A DNA stretch of 64,000 nucleotides from Bradyrhizobium lablabi (GCF_900141755.1 NZ_LT670844.1:7288501-7352500); one strand, 5' to 3'; positions 42,846 to 54,292 are shown, counted from the stretch's first letter. Program-made: numbers and translations. The notes: generated from the letters alone by a model not told the origin.

Positions 42846-43247
42846 CTAACCCGTCGTCGCGGCTTTTGCGACGGCAGCCAGCGCGCCCGTCATCATCTTG
42901 ACCGCCGCCTCCGTCTCGCCGCCGAGCCCGTGCCGCTTCGCAAGCCAATCCGGGTCATTGTAGGAAAGCCAGGTCTTGCCCGAGGCATCCTGCCAAACCA
43001 GCGCCTTCAACGGCAGGTCGATCCCGATGGTCTGGACCGATTGCATCAGTGGCGTGCCGCCTCTGGCATTGCCAAAGATCAGAAGCTCGGTCGGGCGCAG
43101 CGGCAGTCCGACCGCCGCCGCGCCCGCGGCATGATCGATCCGGGCGAATACCGTCATGCCCTTTGCCTTCACCGCGGTCTCGAGCCGGTTCATGGTATCT
43201 TGCGGCCCGAAGCCGCTCGGTATCGTCGTCAGTCCGTCCACCGCCAT
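42846..43247 (-). CDS. DUF302 domain protein
   Basis: 133-residue cytoplasmic protein covering a DUF302 domain: 'DTMNRLETAVKAKGMTVFAR' and 'HAAGAAAVGLPLRPTELLIF', then 'LMQSVQTIGIDLPLKALVW'. The family is widespread and its function is unclear. It is probably in one transcript with the secreted SnoaL-like gene. Confidence 0.88.
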   Translation of the reverse strand: MAVDGLTTIPSGFGPQDTMNRLETAVKAKGMTVFARIDHAAGAAAVGLPLRPTELLIFGNARGGTPLMQSVQTIGIDLPLKALVWQDASGKTWLSYNDPDWLAKRHGLGGETEAAVKMMTGALAAVAKAATTG

Positions 43248-43392
43248 CGCGCGCTCCCTGGCTATCCGGCTACGGTCATACCGAAGATTAATAAACTCGC
43301 GTTGACAACGCCACGCAGCTTTTCGCTCACCGGCCCTTTTGGGCCCGGAGGGGCGGCGTGTTTTTTGCCGCCGATCCCACTATATTGGACGC

Positions 43393-44124
43393 ATGCCTAC
43401 CCTGATCGCCGGCGTCGTGGCCGTCATACTTCTATACTCGCTGCTGCAGATGTTTCGTGCGGCCAATCCGGTCGTGCTCGCGCGCGCCATCAAGATCGGC
43501 GGCGGCATCGTAGCCCTCGCGGTTGCCGCCTTCACCGGCATCAAGGGCGAACTCGCCGTCGCCATCCCGCTCGGCATTTTCGGCGCCGGGTTATTGGGCT
43601 GGTCGCCGTTCGGGGCCTCGGGTTTCGCCAATATCGGTGGGCTGTTTTCAGGCGCGGGCGCGCAGCGCTCGGCGGGGCAGACCTCGCGGGTGCGTTCGCA
43701 GTTTCTCGATATGATCCTCGATCACGACAGCGGCGAACTGTCGGGCCAGATCGTGGCCGGCCCCCATGCCGGCCGTTTCGTCGGCGAATTCGACCTCGCG
43801 CAATTGACCGCGATGATCCCCGGCTTCGATGCCGAGAGCGTGTCGTTACTTGAAAGCTATCTGGACCGCCGGTTTCCCGCCTGGCGTCAGGACGCGCAGG
43901 GAAACCCGGCAGGGGGGCAGCGCCGCCCGGCGCCGAGCGGCAAAATGACGGACGAGGAGGCCTATCAGATCCTTGGCCTGCAGCCGGGGGCGGGGCGCGA
44001 CGAGATCGGCCGGGCGCACCGCGCGCTCATGAAGAAACTGCATCCCGACCAGGGGGGGTCGACGTACCTCGCCTCCCGTGTAAACGAGGCCAAGGATACT
44101 CTGCTTCGCACGCATCTCAGCTAA
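43393..44124 (+). CDS. Membrane-anchored J-domain (DnaJ-like) protein
   Basis: 243-residue protein. Hydrophobic segments at about 1-20 and 33-75 anchor it, the middle contains 'FLDMILDHDSGELSGQIVAG', and the C-terminal J-domain (about 180-243) has 'EAYQILGLQPGAGRDEIGRA' and the essential HPD in KKLHPDQGGS. It would recruit and stimulate DnaK at the membrane (DjlA/TIM14-like layout). It is preceded by a VWA protein on the same strand. Confidence 0.88.
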   Translation: MPTLIAGVVAVILLYSLLQMFRAANPVVLARAIKIGGGIVALAVAAFTGIKGELAVAIPLGIFGAGLLGWSPFGASGFANIGGLFSGAGAQRSAGQTSRVRSQFLDMILDHDSGELSGQIVAGPHAGRFVGEFDLAQLTAMIPGFDAESVSLLESYLDRRFPAWRQDAQGNPAGGQRRPAPSGKMTDEEAYQILGLQPGAGRDEIGRAHRALMKKLHPDQGGSTYLASRVNEAKDTLLRTHLS

Positions 44125-44297
44125 CTCCGGCAACGCTACCAAACGCTACGAACCGCGAGCTGCCTCTGTCTTGGTCTCTGGCCGATGCCCCTTTGTCGCC
44201 CGCCGTTCCGGCGTGGTCGATCGTTGATCTCAGTTCTAATCGCAAAGTCTTGACGAGAGGTTTGCAAGCGCGCGGATTTACGCCGGCACCGGGATCG

Positions 44298-44380
44298 TAG
44301 GGTGGGCAAAGCGAAGCGTGCCCACCATGGAGCCACTCATGCGCATGGCGGGCACGGCGCAAGCGCGCCTTTGCCCACCC
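44298..44380. repeat. Dispersed 'TAGGGTGGGCAAAGCG' repeat
   Basis: Bounded by GGTGGGCAAAG and CTTTGCCCACC, with the internal GCGTGCCCACCATGG. It is a widespread intergenic repeat of this group. Lies between the J-domain gene and the carboxypeptidase gene, whose stop it nearly touches. Confidence 0.7.
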
Positions 44381-44396
44381 GACGATTTCGGATGAA

Positions 44397-46250
44397 TCAG
44401 TTCCGAACGGTGATGCAGGAGATGTCGGAATGCTTCAAGGTCCGGCACACCGCTTCCGCCTGATCGCGGTCGAGGCCGGCAAAACGGGCCCGGAACAGCT
44501 TTCGGTCGCCTTTGGCCACCACCGGTTCGGTGAACGGATCGGCCTTGGCGAGCAGGCCGTGGGCCTGACTGCGCGCCGCGTCGATGCGCTGCAGCGCTTC
44601 ACTTTCGCTTTCCAGCGCGCCGACCTGAACGATCCATCCGGTGTGGACGGCGAGCGGCTTGTTGGCGGAGTTCTGCTGGGTGGCCTGCGGCTGCGGCAGT
44701 TGCGGGCGAGGGGTTGGATCGGCATAGGCCAGCGCCTGCGGGGCGGGAGAGGCGGCTACGCTCGATGCCGGAAGCACGCCAAGCACGCCGTTTCCGGTGC
44801 CGTGGTTTGCCGGCTGGGGCGGCATGCCCGGAACGTCGTCCTTGCTGGTTTCCACCTTGTTGATTTCAGCTTTGGCCACGAGCGCGCTCGAGGTCTCCGG
44901 CATCTCCGGACGCGCCGGGGGGATCGCGCTGGTGCTCGGGGACGCAGGCTGCGACGGTCCGGCGGAAGCTAGTTTGATCTGCCCGGCCTTGATCTGGACG
45001 GTCTTGACCTTGACAGGCTTCATCGGTTCGGACGAGCCGGGGATAGCGGCGATCGCCTGAGTCTGGATCACGCCGGAAGTTAGCGGGGCTGGTTCGGTTT
45101 TGGCTTGCTCAGGCTTAACTTGCTCAACCTTTGGTTCAGTCTTTGCTTGTTCAGTCTTGGCCTGCGGCGGCGGCACGGCGGCGGTGGCTTGGGCCATGAC
45201 CGACCGGAAAGCCGGCGCGCGCGGTGTCGGGACGGGTTCGGGCGCGGCGGCGGCGGGCTCGGCTGCGCCCTGCGACGGGGCTTCGGATTCCGCCACCTCG
45301 ACATTTGCGTCGGCAGAATTGCGCTCGGTGATCGCGGCAACCGTGCGCGTGGTCGCGGCTTTTTGCAGATTTTCGGCCAGCAGATTGCGCATGATGGCGT
45401 CGCGCGAGCCGCCGCTGTGGCCTCCCATGACAACGCCGACCAGATGGCGGTTGCCGCGGCGCATCGAGGTCACGAGATTGAAGCCCGACGCGCGGGTGTA
45501 GCCGGTCTTGATGCCGTCGACCCCTTCGACGCTGCCGAGCAGATGATTATGGTTGCGGATCGATTGGCCGTGATAGTTGAATGCCTCGGTCGAGAAGTAA
45601 CGGTAGTAGCGCGGGAAACGGTCCTGGATGGCGCGGCCGAGGGTTGCTTGATCGCGCGCGGTCGTCACCTGGTCGTCGTTGGGTAGCCCTGAGGCATTGC
45701 GATAAACCGTTTTGGACATGCCGAGCGCGCGCGCCTTGCGCGTCATCAGCTTGGCGAAATCGTCCTCACTGCCGCCGATCGCTTCCGCGATCACGACGGC
45801 GGCATCGTTGGCCGAACGCGTCACCAGGCCCTTGATGGCGTCTTCGACCTTAATGGTCTGGCCCGGGCGCAAGTCGAGTTTGGTCGGCGCCTGTTCGGCA
45901 GCGTGCTCTGAAACTTCCATCTCGGTGTCGAGCTTCATCTTGCCGGCGTCGAGGCGCTCGAACAGCAGATAGAGCGTCATGATCTTGGTGAGCGAAGCGG
46001 GATGGCGGCTGCCGTCGGGATTGTTGGCCGACAGCGTCGCGCCGGAATTGCCGTCTACGATGATCGACGAGAAAGCGGGGCTGTAGCTCTCCTCCGCTTC
46101 ATGGTGATGAGTGTGATGGGCATAATGGCGATGCCGGTAATGGCGCGCATCGGCGGTGTCGTTTGTGAAGACGACGGCTGATGCGATCGTGACCAGCCCG
46201 AACACGCCAACTCGCACCACGCGCGAGGAAGCCAAATTTGTACGAAGCAT
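44397..46250 (-). CDS. D-alanyl-D-alanine carboxypeptidase with SPOR domain
   Basis: 617-residue penicillin-binding protein of the PBP5/6 class with signal peptide. Active-site motifs are in order: 'ASLTKIM' (SxxK), 'RSANDAA' (SxN) and 'IKTGYTRASG' (KTG). It trims the terminal D-Ala of peptidoglycan stem peptides. After the catalytic domain comes a long Pro/Ala/Glu/Thr-rich linker (about 330-520), then a C-terminal SPOR domain (about 540-617, 'WIVQVGALESESEALQRIDA') that binds denuded glycans at the division septum. Some rhizobial homologues have this same SPOR tail. GGGGAAG precedes the ATG 46250. Confidence 0.93.
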   Translation of the reverse strand: MLRTNLASSRVVRVGVFGLVTIASAVVFTNDTADARHYRHRHYAHHTHHHEAEESYSPAFSSIIVDGNSGATLSANNPDGSRHPASLTKIMTLYLLFERLDAGKMKLDTEMEVSEHAAEQAPTKLDLRPGQTIKVEDAIKGLVTRSANDAAVVIAEAIGGSEDDFAKLMTRKARALGMSKTVYRNASGLPNDDQVTTARDQATLGRAIQDRFPRYYRYFSTEAFNYHGQSIRNHNHLLGSVEGVDGIKTGYTRASGFNLVTSMRRGNRHLVGVVMGGHSGGSRDAIMRNLLAENLQKAATTRTVAAITERNSADANVEVAESEAPSQGAAEPAAAAPEPVPTPRAPAFRSVMAQATAAVPPPQAKTEQAKTEPKVEQVKPEQAKTEPAPLTSGVIQTQAIAAIPGSSEPMKPVKVKTVQIKAGQIKLASAGPSQPASPSTSAIPPARPEMPETSSALVAKAEINKVETSKDDVPGMPPQPANHGTGNGVLGVLPASSVAASPAPQALAYADPTPRPQLPQPQATQQNSANKPLAVHTGWIVQVGALESESEALQRIDAARSQAHGLLAKADPFTEPVVAKGDRKLFRARFAGLDRDQAEAVCRTLKHSDISCITVRN

Positions 46251-46547
46251 AGACTTCCCCGTCCCAATTTCTGTCTTGATCACCGGTTCGTGAGGCCAAA
46301 TTATGCCCAACGGCCGGCGATGTTTCCCTGCTTGAACCGTTTGCGCCGGCCAGACTTCGCAGGACGCATCGCGGTTCACGCCGCTATTCTAGCTAAGAGA
46401 CTGTGCGCGAACGACTTTTCGGGTGCCTGCCCGGACCGCGGACAAGTCGGGAAAGAGGTTAGGTTGCCGGAGTTTCCAAAAAGTTAAGAAACCCTTGCGT
46501 AATCCCCCTGTGTTTATAGCGAGTTGCAATTACCGATTGAAATATTA

Positions 46548-46562
46548 TTGTGCGTCGCACAA
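46548..46562. promoter_or_regulatory. Palindrome upstream of the phasin gene
   Basis: TTGTGCGTCGCACAA is an inverted repeat with a single central base, followed 14 bases later by the half-site TTTGTGC and by TTGACT. Position and TGC-N3-GCA core suggest a PhaR-type repressor site; inference only. The rest of 46251-46661 holds no gene. Confidence 0.45.
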
Positions 46563-46661
46563 GATTCTTGACTTTTTTGTGCATCGCGGTACACGTGCAC
46601 GGCGTCGGAGGCGGGGACCTCCGGGCAAGGTCAATCGCACATCCAGTCCGGAAAGGGCGCC

Positions 46662-47006
46662 ATGATGATCAAGGTTGAAGACATTCAGCAGTACGGCAAG
46701 GAACATCTCGAGACCTGCGTTGCTTCCGCGGCCACCGTTCAGAACGGCCTCCAGGCCATCGCAAGCGCCTATGGCGACTACACCAAGAAATCGTATGAAG
46801 ACACCAAATCGTTTGTCGAAAAACTGTCCAGTGTGAAGTCGCTGGACAAGGCGCTCGAAGTGCAGACCGAATTTGCAAAATCGGCCTACGAGAGCTTCGT
46901 GGCGGACGCGCAGAAGATCGCGGGGCTCTATGGCGATCTTGCCAAGCAAACGTTCAAGCCGGTGGAAACCCTGGTCGCGAAATTCACGCCAGCCTCTGCC
47001 GCCTGA
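46662..47006 (+). CDS. Phasin family protein
   Basis: 114-residue largely alpha-helical protein of the phasin type, which coats polyhydroxyalkanoate granules. It carries 'QNGLQAIASAYGDYTKKSYE' and 'SLDKALEVQTEFAKSAYESF', the amphipathic helix common to PF09361 phasins, ending 'YGDLAKQTFKPVETLVAKF'. No signal peptide. GAAAGGG precedes the tandem ATGs at 46662/46665. A palindrome upstream and a strong terminator downstream indicate a single-gene unit; phasins are usually repressed by PhaR when granules are absent. Confidence 0.85.
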   Translation: MMIKVEDIQQYGKEHLETCVASAATVQNGLQAIASAYGDYTKKSYEDTKSFVEKLSSVKSLDKALEVQTEFAKSAYESFVADAQKIAGLYGDLAKQTFKPVETLVAKFTPASAA

Positions 47007-47027
47007 CACCAACGCGCTTTCGAAAGT

Positions 47028-47062
47028 CAAAAGCCCGGCCGTCATCGCCGGGCTTTATTTTT
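47028..47062 (+). terminator. Intrinsic terminator of the phasin gene
   Basis: AAAGCCCGGC and GCCGGGCTTT form a ten-base-pair stem with a seven-base loop, followed by ATTTTTT. Confidence 0.9.
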
Positions 47063-47452
47063 TGGCGTTTCGCAGGCATCGCCCGCTGCGCCAGCCAGGC
47101 AGCCCAAGCCGCCGGCGGCTTTGCTTTGTCAAATCCGACAGAATTGATTAACCTTGGGCGGATTGCCGAACCTGGAATCGGGCCGGCCGCGGGCTGCATC
47201 CGAGCAAATCTACGCGCTTGCGGCGACCCGATGCTGGACCCATATTCCAAGCTGATCGATCCGGCTGATGGGTCGGGCCGGGAGCGGTGATCCGGAATTC
47301 GTGCCTGGGAACTCATGATGGCTCCGGCAGGAGTACATCAGCCGGCCGTTTTCCGATTTTCCGTGGGGATTTCGAACGCCTGTGCCATGCTGCAACTAAC
47401 TTTCAGACCCGATTCGTCCGCGCCGTCAGTGCTTGCGGCATCTGCTCCCCGA

Positions 47453-47785
47453 ATGGGCAATGATGAGAACCGCACAGGCGGGACCGGCGGCCCGGCGACA
47501 TCCGTCATCGCCAAGGTCAAGCCGAAGACCAAGCGCCCGAATCTCTACCGTGTGCTGATTTTGAACGACGACTACACGCCGATGGAATTTGTCGTTCACG
47601 TCTTGGAGAAGTTCTTCCAGAAGGATGTCGAAGCCGCGACCAAGATCATGCTGCACGTCCATCACCATGGCATCGGCGAGTGCGGAATATTCACCTACGA
47701 GATCGCCGAGACCAAGGTGACGCAAGTGATGGATTTCGCGCGCAAGCACCAACATCCCCTGCAATGCGTGATGGAAAAGAAGTAA
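47453..47785 (+). CDS. clpS: ATP-dependent Clp protease adaptor ClpS
   Basis: About 110 residues. ClpS hands N-degron substrates to ClpAP. The core carries '[19 protein letters not shown]' and '[20 protein letters not shown]', with residues of the N-degron pocket (the NDD loop and His). A flexible N-terminal arm of about 25 residues precedes it. The start at 47453 (MGNDENRTG) matches the usual beginning; in-frame ATGs at 47387 and 47315 would lengthen the arm by 22-46 residues. clpA follows 279 bases downstream on the same strand. Confidence 0.93.
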   Translation: MGNDENRTGGTGGPATSVIAKVKPKTKRPNLYRVLILNDDYTPMEFVVHVLEKFFQKDVEAATKIMLHVHHHGIGECGIFTYEIAETKVTQVMDFARKHQHPLQCVMEKK

Positions 47786-48064
47786 CGCCGCGCGAAATCC
47801 GCCGGAAACGGGAACGGGTTTTGCATTAAACCTGCAGGCAAGCCTGCGGGAAGAACGCAGGAACAATGCGACGGATCAGGCCAGCATTCGCCGTCCCCGG
47901 GTGATTGTCCGTATTTGCCCGGGTATGGCGCATGTGGACTGCGCGGAAAACGAGAAGCGGGAACCGGTCTTTCGCCCCGATCGGGTGTAACTATATGACA
48001 AAGGTTGTTGTTGCCTGATCGGGCAACGGCGATCATGATGGCCCGGGGGCCATAGAGGACGCGA

Positions 48065-50488
<2,424 letters not shown>

Positions 50489-50507
50489 GCGGCTGAAATA
50501 CCAACAA

Positions 50508-50544
50508 GAAGCCGGCGCGTCGCAAGACACTGCCGGCTTTTTTG
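50508..50544 (+). terminator. Intrinsic terminator of clpA
   Basis: AAGCCGGC and GCCGGCTT form a stem across a 15-base loop, followed by a T run; located about 20 bases past the clpA stop. Confidence 0.8.
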
Positions 50545-50584
50545 CGACTTTTTTGATGCGGATCGAAGCGCGCGATGGCGTTTG

Positions 50585-51439
50585 TCAGTTCTTGACCGCC
50601 GCCGCGGATAGGGCGAGCTCGTTGGGCACGGTCACCTTCGGCTGATTGGTCGCGCCCGGATTGGGCGGAGTGTCGTCCTCCAGGAATTTGTCGAGAATGC
50701 TGCTGATCTTCGACTTGACCTCATCGGGACCGCGATCGCTCATATCGGTGTGCTGATAGCCGGTCTTGACCACGGTGATGCCGGCCTTCGCGCAGGCCTC
50801 GTCGTCGGGAACGACGCCCGGATCGGCCTTGAAGACCGGATCCTGCGAACGAAACGAGAGAATCTTGAATTTGCCGTCGGTCATGAATGGGACGCGCAAA
50901 TTGTCGAGCGTGACGACCTTTTTGATCATGTCGGGATACCGCTTGGCGAAGTACATCGAGATGTCGCCGCCATTGGAGTGCCCCACCATGGTCAGATGGT
51001 TGTAATCCGAGTTCGGCTGGAGCCTTTTCAACTCGTCGACCGCGAACTTGATATTGGCAATGCCGCGGTTGTACTGCGACCGCCGGCCGACATATTCCTC
51101 GTCGACCTTCGTCACCATCGGCTCATCGGTTTCCAGATCGTGCTGGATGCTCACGACCATGTAGCCGCGGGCGGCGAAAACGTTTGCCAGGAAAGAATAT
51201 TCGGTGAATTTGACGGTGTTGCCGTGGCTGAGGATCGCCACCGGCAGCTCGATCACGTCGGCCATCGCCTCGAGCTCGCGGTCGTAGCGGACGGCGATAT
51301 CGACCGATACCGGACGGTCGCTGCGCAAGGGGTCGCTGAATGTCAGCGTCTTGTGATGGATTGCCCACTTGCTGGCGGTGAAATACGCGGCGGTCACCAG
51401 CGCGCAAACCGAAAGCAGAACGGCAATAGTGCGTTTCAT
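50585..51439 (-). CDS. Secreted/membrane-anchored alpha/beta hydrolase (paralogue B)
   Basis: 284-residue paralogue of the protein at 40490-41350, on the opposite strand. N-terminal anchor (about 5-24), oxyanion region 'LPVAILSHGNTVKFTEYSFL', nucleophile elbow GHSNGG (Ser, about 155), and C-terminal His in TGYQHTDM. The shared central block 'VVTLDNLRVPFMTDG' and overall alignment leave no doubt of common origin. The elbow differs (SNG here, SMG in copy A). AAGGGA precedes the ATG at 51439. The substrate is unknown. Confidence 0.82.
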   Translation of the reverse strand: MKRTIAVLLSVCALVTAAYFTASKWAIHHKTLTFSDPLRSDRPVSVDIAVRYDRELEAMADVIELPVAILSHGNTVKFTEYSFLANVFAARGYMVVSIQHDLETDEPMVTKVDEEYVGRRSQYNRGIANIKFAVDELKRLQPNSDYNHLTMVGHSNGGDISMYFAKRYPDMIKKVVTLDNLRVPFMTDGKFKILSFRSQDPVFKADPGVVPDDEACAKAGITVVKTGYQHTDMSDRGPDEVKSKISSILDKFLEDDTPPNPGATNQPKVTVPNELALSAAAVKN

Positions 51440-51810
51440 GTTAAATCCCTTTGTGTCCGCGTGGACCGACGCCATGCAGCCATCGTTGGGTTGAGCCGAC
51501 CGAGCGCTCGGATTTTTCCATCAAATGTCATCGGAGGCCGGGCGCTCTGAGCACAGTTTTTGCGGTTATATTTGGCGCTCTTAACAATCCCATGACCGCC
51601 GCAAGACCATCCACCGCGGGGCGAACCACGGGCAGCGGCAGGCTGGAGTAGCAGAGCACCACTAAACTGCCCGGTGCGTCGAATATCCCTTGGCGTTAAG
51701 GGCATCATGAACTCGAACTGCAAGACCGGCAGATCTCTCATTCTCTCCTAAGTATCGGACCCTAGGCATGATCGATCGAATGCCAACCCGTTCCTCGAGA
51801 AGGATCATTC
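51440..51810. other. Divergent intergenic region
   Basis: 371 bases between the hydrolase and the PepSY gene with no supportable gene; it must carry both promoters. Confidence 0.4.
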
Positions 51811-52659
51811 ATGATGAGGTTTTTCGCCGGCCGGACCCTTGGTGCCATTTGCCTTCTGCTGTTCGCACTCGGCCTGACCGGCCGGGCCCCGGCGCAGGAT
51901 GCGGCAAACCAAAATCAGCCGGTGGGAGACCTTTCGCCGTTCCGCACCATCGCCGCGGACACGCTCGCGATCGTCAATACCGGAAACCTCACCCGTGCCA
52001 AGGCGCGGATCAAAGATCTGGAAACGAACTGGGATCGGGCTGAAGCGAAGCTCCGTCCACGCGATCCCGAGCGATGGCTAACGATCGACAAGGCAATCGA
52101 CGCCGCCCTCGTGCAACTGCGTGCCCACAAACCGGAAGCTTCGGCGTCGAAAGCTGCGTTACAAAGCTTGCTCGCGAGCTTTGATCGATCCAACCAAGGC
52201 GCAACGGCTGCAGCTGGAGAATCCGCCTCTATCGAAACCGCCAGGCTCTCGGTGACCGACATCATTGCCGCGGCTGAGAAGCTGCGGGCCGGCGCGAGCG
52301 TGCTTGACGTAAGCTTCGAGCCTAAGGACGGCAAGCCGGCCTATGCGGTGCGGACCTACGCGAACGGAAAGGTATGGGACGGTCTCCTCGACGGCATCAG
52401 CGGCGCCGCCATCGATCAAGGCACGGCGATGGATGAGTCCGCGCTTGACGCCGAGGACAAGGCTGAGTTGGCGGCGTTGAAAAGGGCCAAAATCACGCTG
52501 CGCCAAGCCGTTGCGTCAGCCGAGAAAGCGGGTGGGGGCCGTGCACTGAACGCGGGATTGGAGCAGGTGCGCGGGCGCGCAATATGGGAAATTCTCATTC
52601 AAGACACAACAAAGCCCCAACAGATTCACATCGACCCGATCACCGGCAAAATTCTGTAA
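51811..52659 (+). CDS. Secreted PepSY-domain protein
   Basis: 282-residue exported protein. Signal peptide residues 1-28. A helical, Ala/Lys/Glu-rich middle (about 60-210) with tRNA-synthetase-like charged repeats follows. The C-terminal 60 residues form a PepSY-type unit ('LEQVRGRAIWEILIQDTTKP...HIDPITGKIL'), a domain that inhibits peptidases or binds ligands in the envelope. A second, weaker PepSY-like unit lies near 155-190. AAGGA precedes ATG 51811/51814. Confidence 0.72.
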   Translation: MMRFFAGRTLGAICLLLFALGLTGRAPAQDAANQNQPVGDLSPFRTIAADTLAIVNTGNLTRAKARIKDLETNWDRAEAKLRPRDPERWLTIDKAIDAALVQLRAHKPEASASKAALQSLLASFDRSNQGATAAAGESASIETARLSVTDIIAAAEKLRAGASVLDVSFEPKDGKPAYAVRTYANGKVWDGLLDGISGAAIDQGTAMDESALDAEDKAELAALKRAKITLRQAVASAEKAGGGRALNAGLEQVRGRAIWEILIQDTTKPQQIHIDPITGKIL

Positions 52660-52776
52660 CGGTCGTCGGCCGGGCATCCGGTGCCCGATTTCGAACGACC
52701 TATTTGTACCGCGGGCCCGTGAATAGAAAGGCAAGACGATGCCTTCTTGCCCCGGCCGGACGCTGGACCATGCCAA

Positions 52777-52806
52777 TTGACCGTTGTCGGCCTCCGCGAG
52801 TAAGCT
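52777..52806 (+). promoter_or_regulatory. Candidate promoter of the fluoride operon
   Basis: TTGACC (52777-52782), an 18-base spacer and TAAGCT (52801-52806) would start transcription just before the aptamer. The -10 match is weak. Confidence 0.4.
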
Positions 52807-52812
52807 AGCCGC

Positions 52813-52940
52813 GAAGATGGGGATGGAGTCCCCCGATACCCGCCCGTCGTGGGCTGATGACTCCTGCTGGGTGGGGCGACCAAAAGCCCCGTCGCGGCGG
52901 GAGCATCTCTGTAACCCGCCACTGGCGGGTTTTTTTTGTT
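52813..52940 (+). ncRNA. Fluoride (crcB) riboswitch with terminator platform
   Basis: The leader matches the crcB motif: GGGGATGGAGTCCCC, then GCCCGTCGTGGGCTGATGACTCC with the conserved GATG-ACTCC ends, then the expression platform. CCCGCC (52915-52920) can pair with GGCGGG at 52896-52901 (antiterminator) or with GGCGGG at 52924-52929, followed by T8 (terminator). Fluoride binding should favour readthrough into the downstream DUF190-crcB-crcB genes. The conserved aptamer residues, the matching downstream fluoride-export genes and the two-way hairpin together make the call strong. Confidence 0.92.
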
Positions 52941-53070
52941 GTCCTGAAGCAAGGGGCAGCGACAACGCGGATGACGGCGGCGGACAAGACGAATTATCCT
53001 CGGAAGCGAGCGTTCCCGCGGGATCGCCTCGATCGCGCAGTCGATCTGCGAACGAGAAGGAAATCGAAAG

Positions 53071-53436
53071 ATGCAAATTCCTGAAAAAGCCTCCCTCTTG
53101 CGAGTTTTCATTGGCGAGGACGACAAGGCCGACGGCAGGCCGCTCTATGAGGCGATCGTCCTCAAGGCCCGCGAGGTTCATCTGGCCGGTGCGACCGTGC
53201 TGCGCGGGCCGCTTGGTTTTGGCCGCTCGAGCATGCTGCATACCGCCAAGGTGTTGCGCCTGTCGCAGGACTTGCCGGTGGTCGTGGAGATCGTCGACAC
53301 CGAGGAGAAAATCAACGGCTTCCTGCCGGTCCTCAAAGAACTTACCAAGAGCTGCCTGATCACCTTGGAAAAGGTGACGGTCATTCGTTACGGCGAGGAC
53401 GAATCGGGCCTTGCTCCTGAGCATGCCAGCACCTGA
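53071..53436 (+). CDS. DUF190 family protein
   Basis: 121-residue cytoplasmic protein of the DUF190 family, similar in fold to PII-like proteins: 'LLRVFIGEDDKADGRPLYEA', then 'VLRGPLGFGRSSMLHTAKVL', and 'VVEIVDTEEKINGFLPVLKE'. Members co-occur with crcB and may sense or buffer fluoride or another ligand. It is the first gene after the fluoride riboswitch, preceded by GAGAAGGAAA. The function in fluoride export is inferred only from context. Confidence 0.88.
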   Translation: MQIPEKASLLRVFIGEDDKADGRPLYEAIVLKAREVHLAGATVLRGPLGFGRSSMLHTAKVLRLSQDLPVVVEIVDTEEKINGFLPVLKELTKSCLITLEKVTVIRYGEDESGLAPEHAST

Positions 53437-53481
53437 ACGCGCGCCCGATGATCCTCAACCGCTGACGGAAACCCGATCGTG

Positions 53482-53874
53482 ATGACATTCCAATCCTGCG
53501 CCCTGGTGTTGCTCGGAGGTTTCTTCGGCGGCATTTTGCGCTTTTTTGTCTCCGGCTTTGTCGGACGCAGGATTGGCGAGACCTTTCCGTGGGGAACGCT
53601 GGTCGTGAACGTCTCGGGCGCCCTCGTCATTGGCGCGCTTGCCGGGCTCGCCCGTGCGCAGGGAGGGATCTTTGCAGGCGAGATGTTTCGCGATCTGGCG
53701 TTCGTCGGCTTTCTCGGCGGCTATACGACGGTCTCCTCGTTCTGCCTGCAAACGCTCAACCTCGCAATCGACGGTCAGGGGCTGCCGGCCGCGATGAACG
53801 GCATCCTGTCGACCGGCCTCTGCATCGCGGCGGTCGGAGCCGGGTTCTGGAGTGTGGTTCGGGTTTTGGCATGA
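53482..53874 (+). CDS. crcB: Fluoride exporter subunit CrcB (first copy)
   Basis: 130-residue membrane protein with four segments, a Fluc-type fluoride channel. Motifs: 'GGFFGGILRFFVSGFVGRR' near the start, 'PWGTLVVNVSGALVIGAL' (channel Asn) and 'FVGFLGGYTTVSSFCLQTL' (pore Phe/Thr/Ser box). It functions as an antiparallel dimer; the neighbouring second crcB suggests a two-gene heterodimer. GTG 53479 is an alternative start directly before ATG 53482. Confidence 0.93.
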   Translation: MTFQSCALVLLGGFFGGILRFFVSGFVGRRIGETFPWGTLVVNVSGALVIGALAGLARAQGGIFAGEMFRDLAFVGFLGGYTTVSSFCLQTLNLAIDGQGLPAAMNGILSTGLCIAAVGAGFWSVVRVLA

Positions 53875-53902
53875 AAGCGCGGCGCGCGACGAAAAGAGGG
53901 CG

Positions 53903-54292
53903 GTGTTGAAAGTCTATCTGGCTGTGGGGTTGGGGGCGGCGCTCGGATCGCTGTTGCGGTTTCTATCCGGCGTTCTGATCGTATCGGTCATGGGGCTGAG
54001 CGCCTTGTGGGCCACCGGCTTTGTGAACGTCGTCGGTTCGTTCGTGATTGGGCTGTTCGCAGCGCTCACGGCTCCCGACGGCCGGCTGCTGGTCGGCGCC
54101 GCGGGCCGGCAGTTCGTCATGGGAGGCATTTGCGGAGGTTTTACCACCTTCTCGGCGATGAGCCTCGACACCTTCGTCCTGCTGCTACAAGGCGATATCC
54201 CGCTCGCCGGGATTTATCTGGTGCTCGTGGTTGTGCTGTCGCTGGTTGCCGCCTGGGTTGGCCACATAGTGGCCGTGCGCCTCAATCATTGA
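53903..54292 (+). CDS. crcB: Fluoride exporter subunit CrcB (second copy)
   Basis: 129-residue Fluc-type channel subunit. 'LGAALGSLLRFLSGV', 'LWATGFVNVVGSFVIGLFAA' (channel Asn) and 'FVMGGICGGFTTFSAMSLD' are its family motifs. It starts at GTG 53903 or TTG 53906, after AGAGGG; no ATG is available. It overlaps nothing but lies only 28 bases after the first crcB, so the pair is co-transcribed under the riboswitch. Tandem crcB pairs form heterodimeric channels in other bacteria. Confidence 0.92.
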   Translation: MLKVYLAVGLGAALGSLLRFLSGVLIVSVMGLSALWATGFVNVVGSFVIGLFAALTAPDGRLLVGAAGRQFVMGGICGGFTTFSAMSLDTFVLLLQGDIPLAGIYLVLVVVLSLVAAWVGHIVAVRLNH

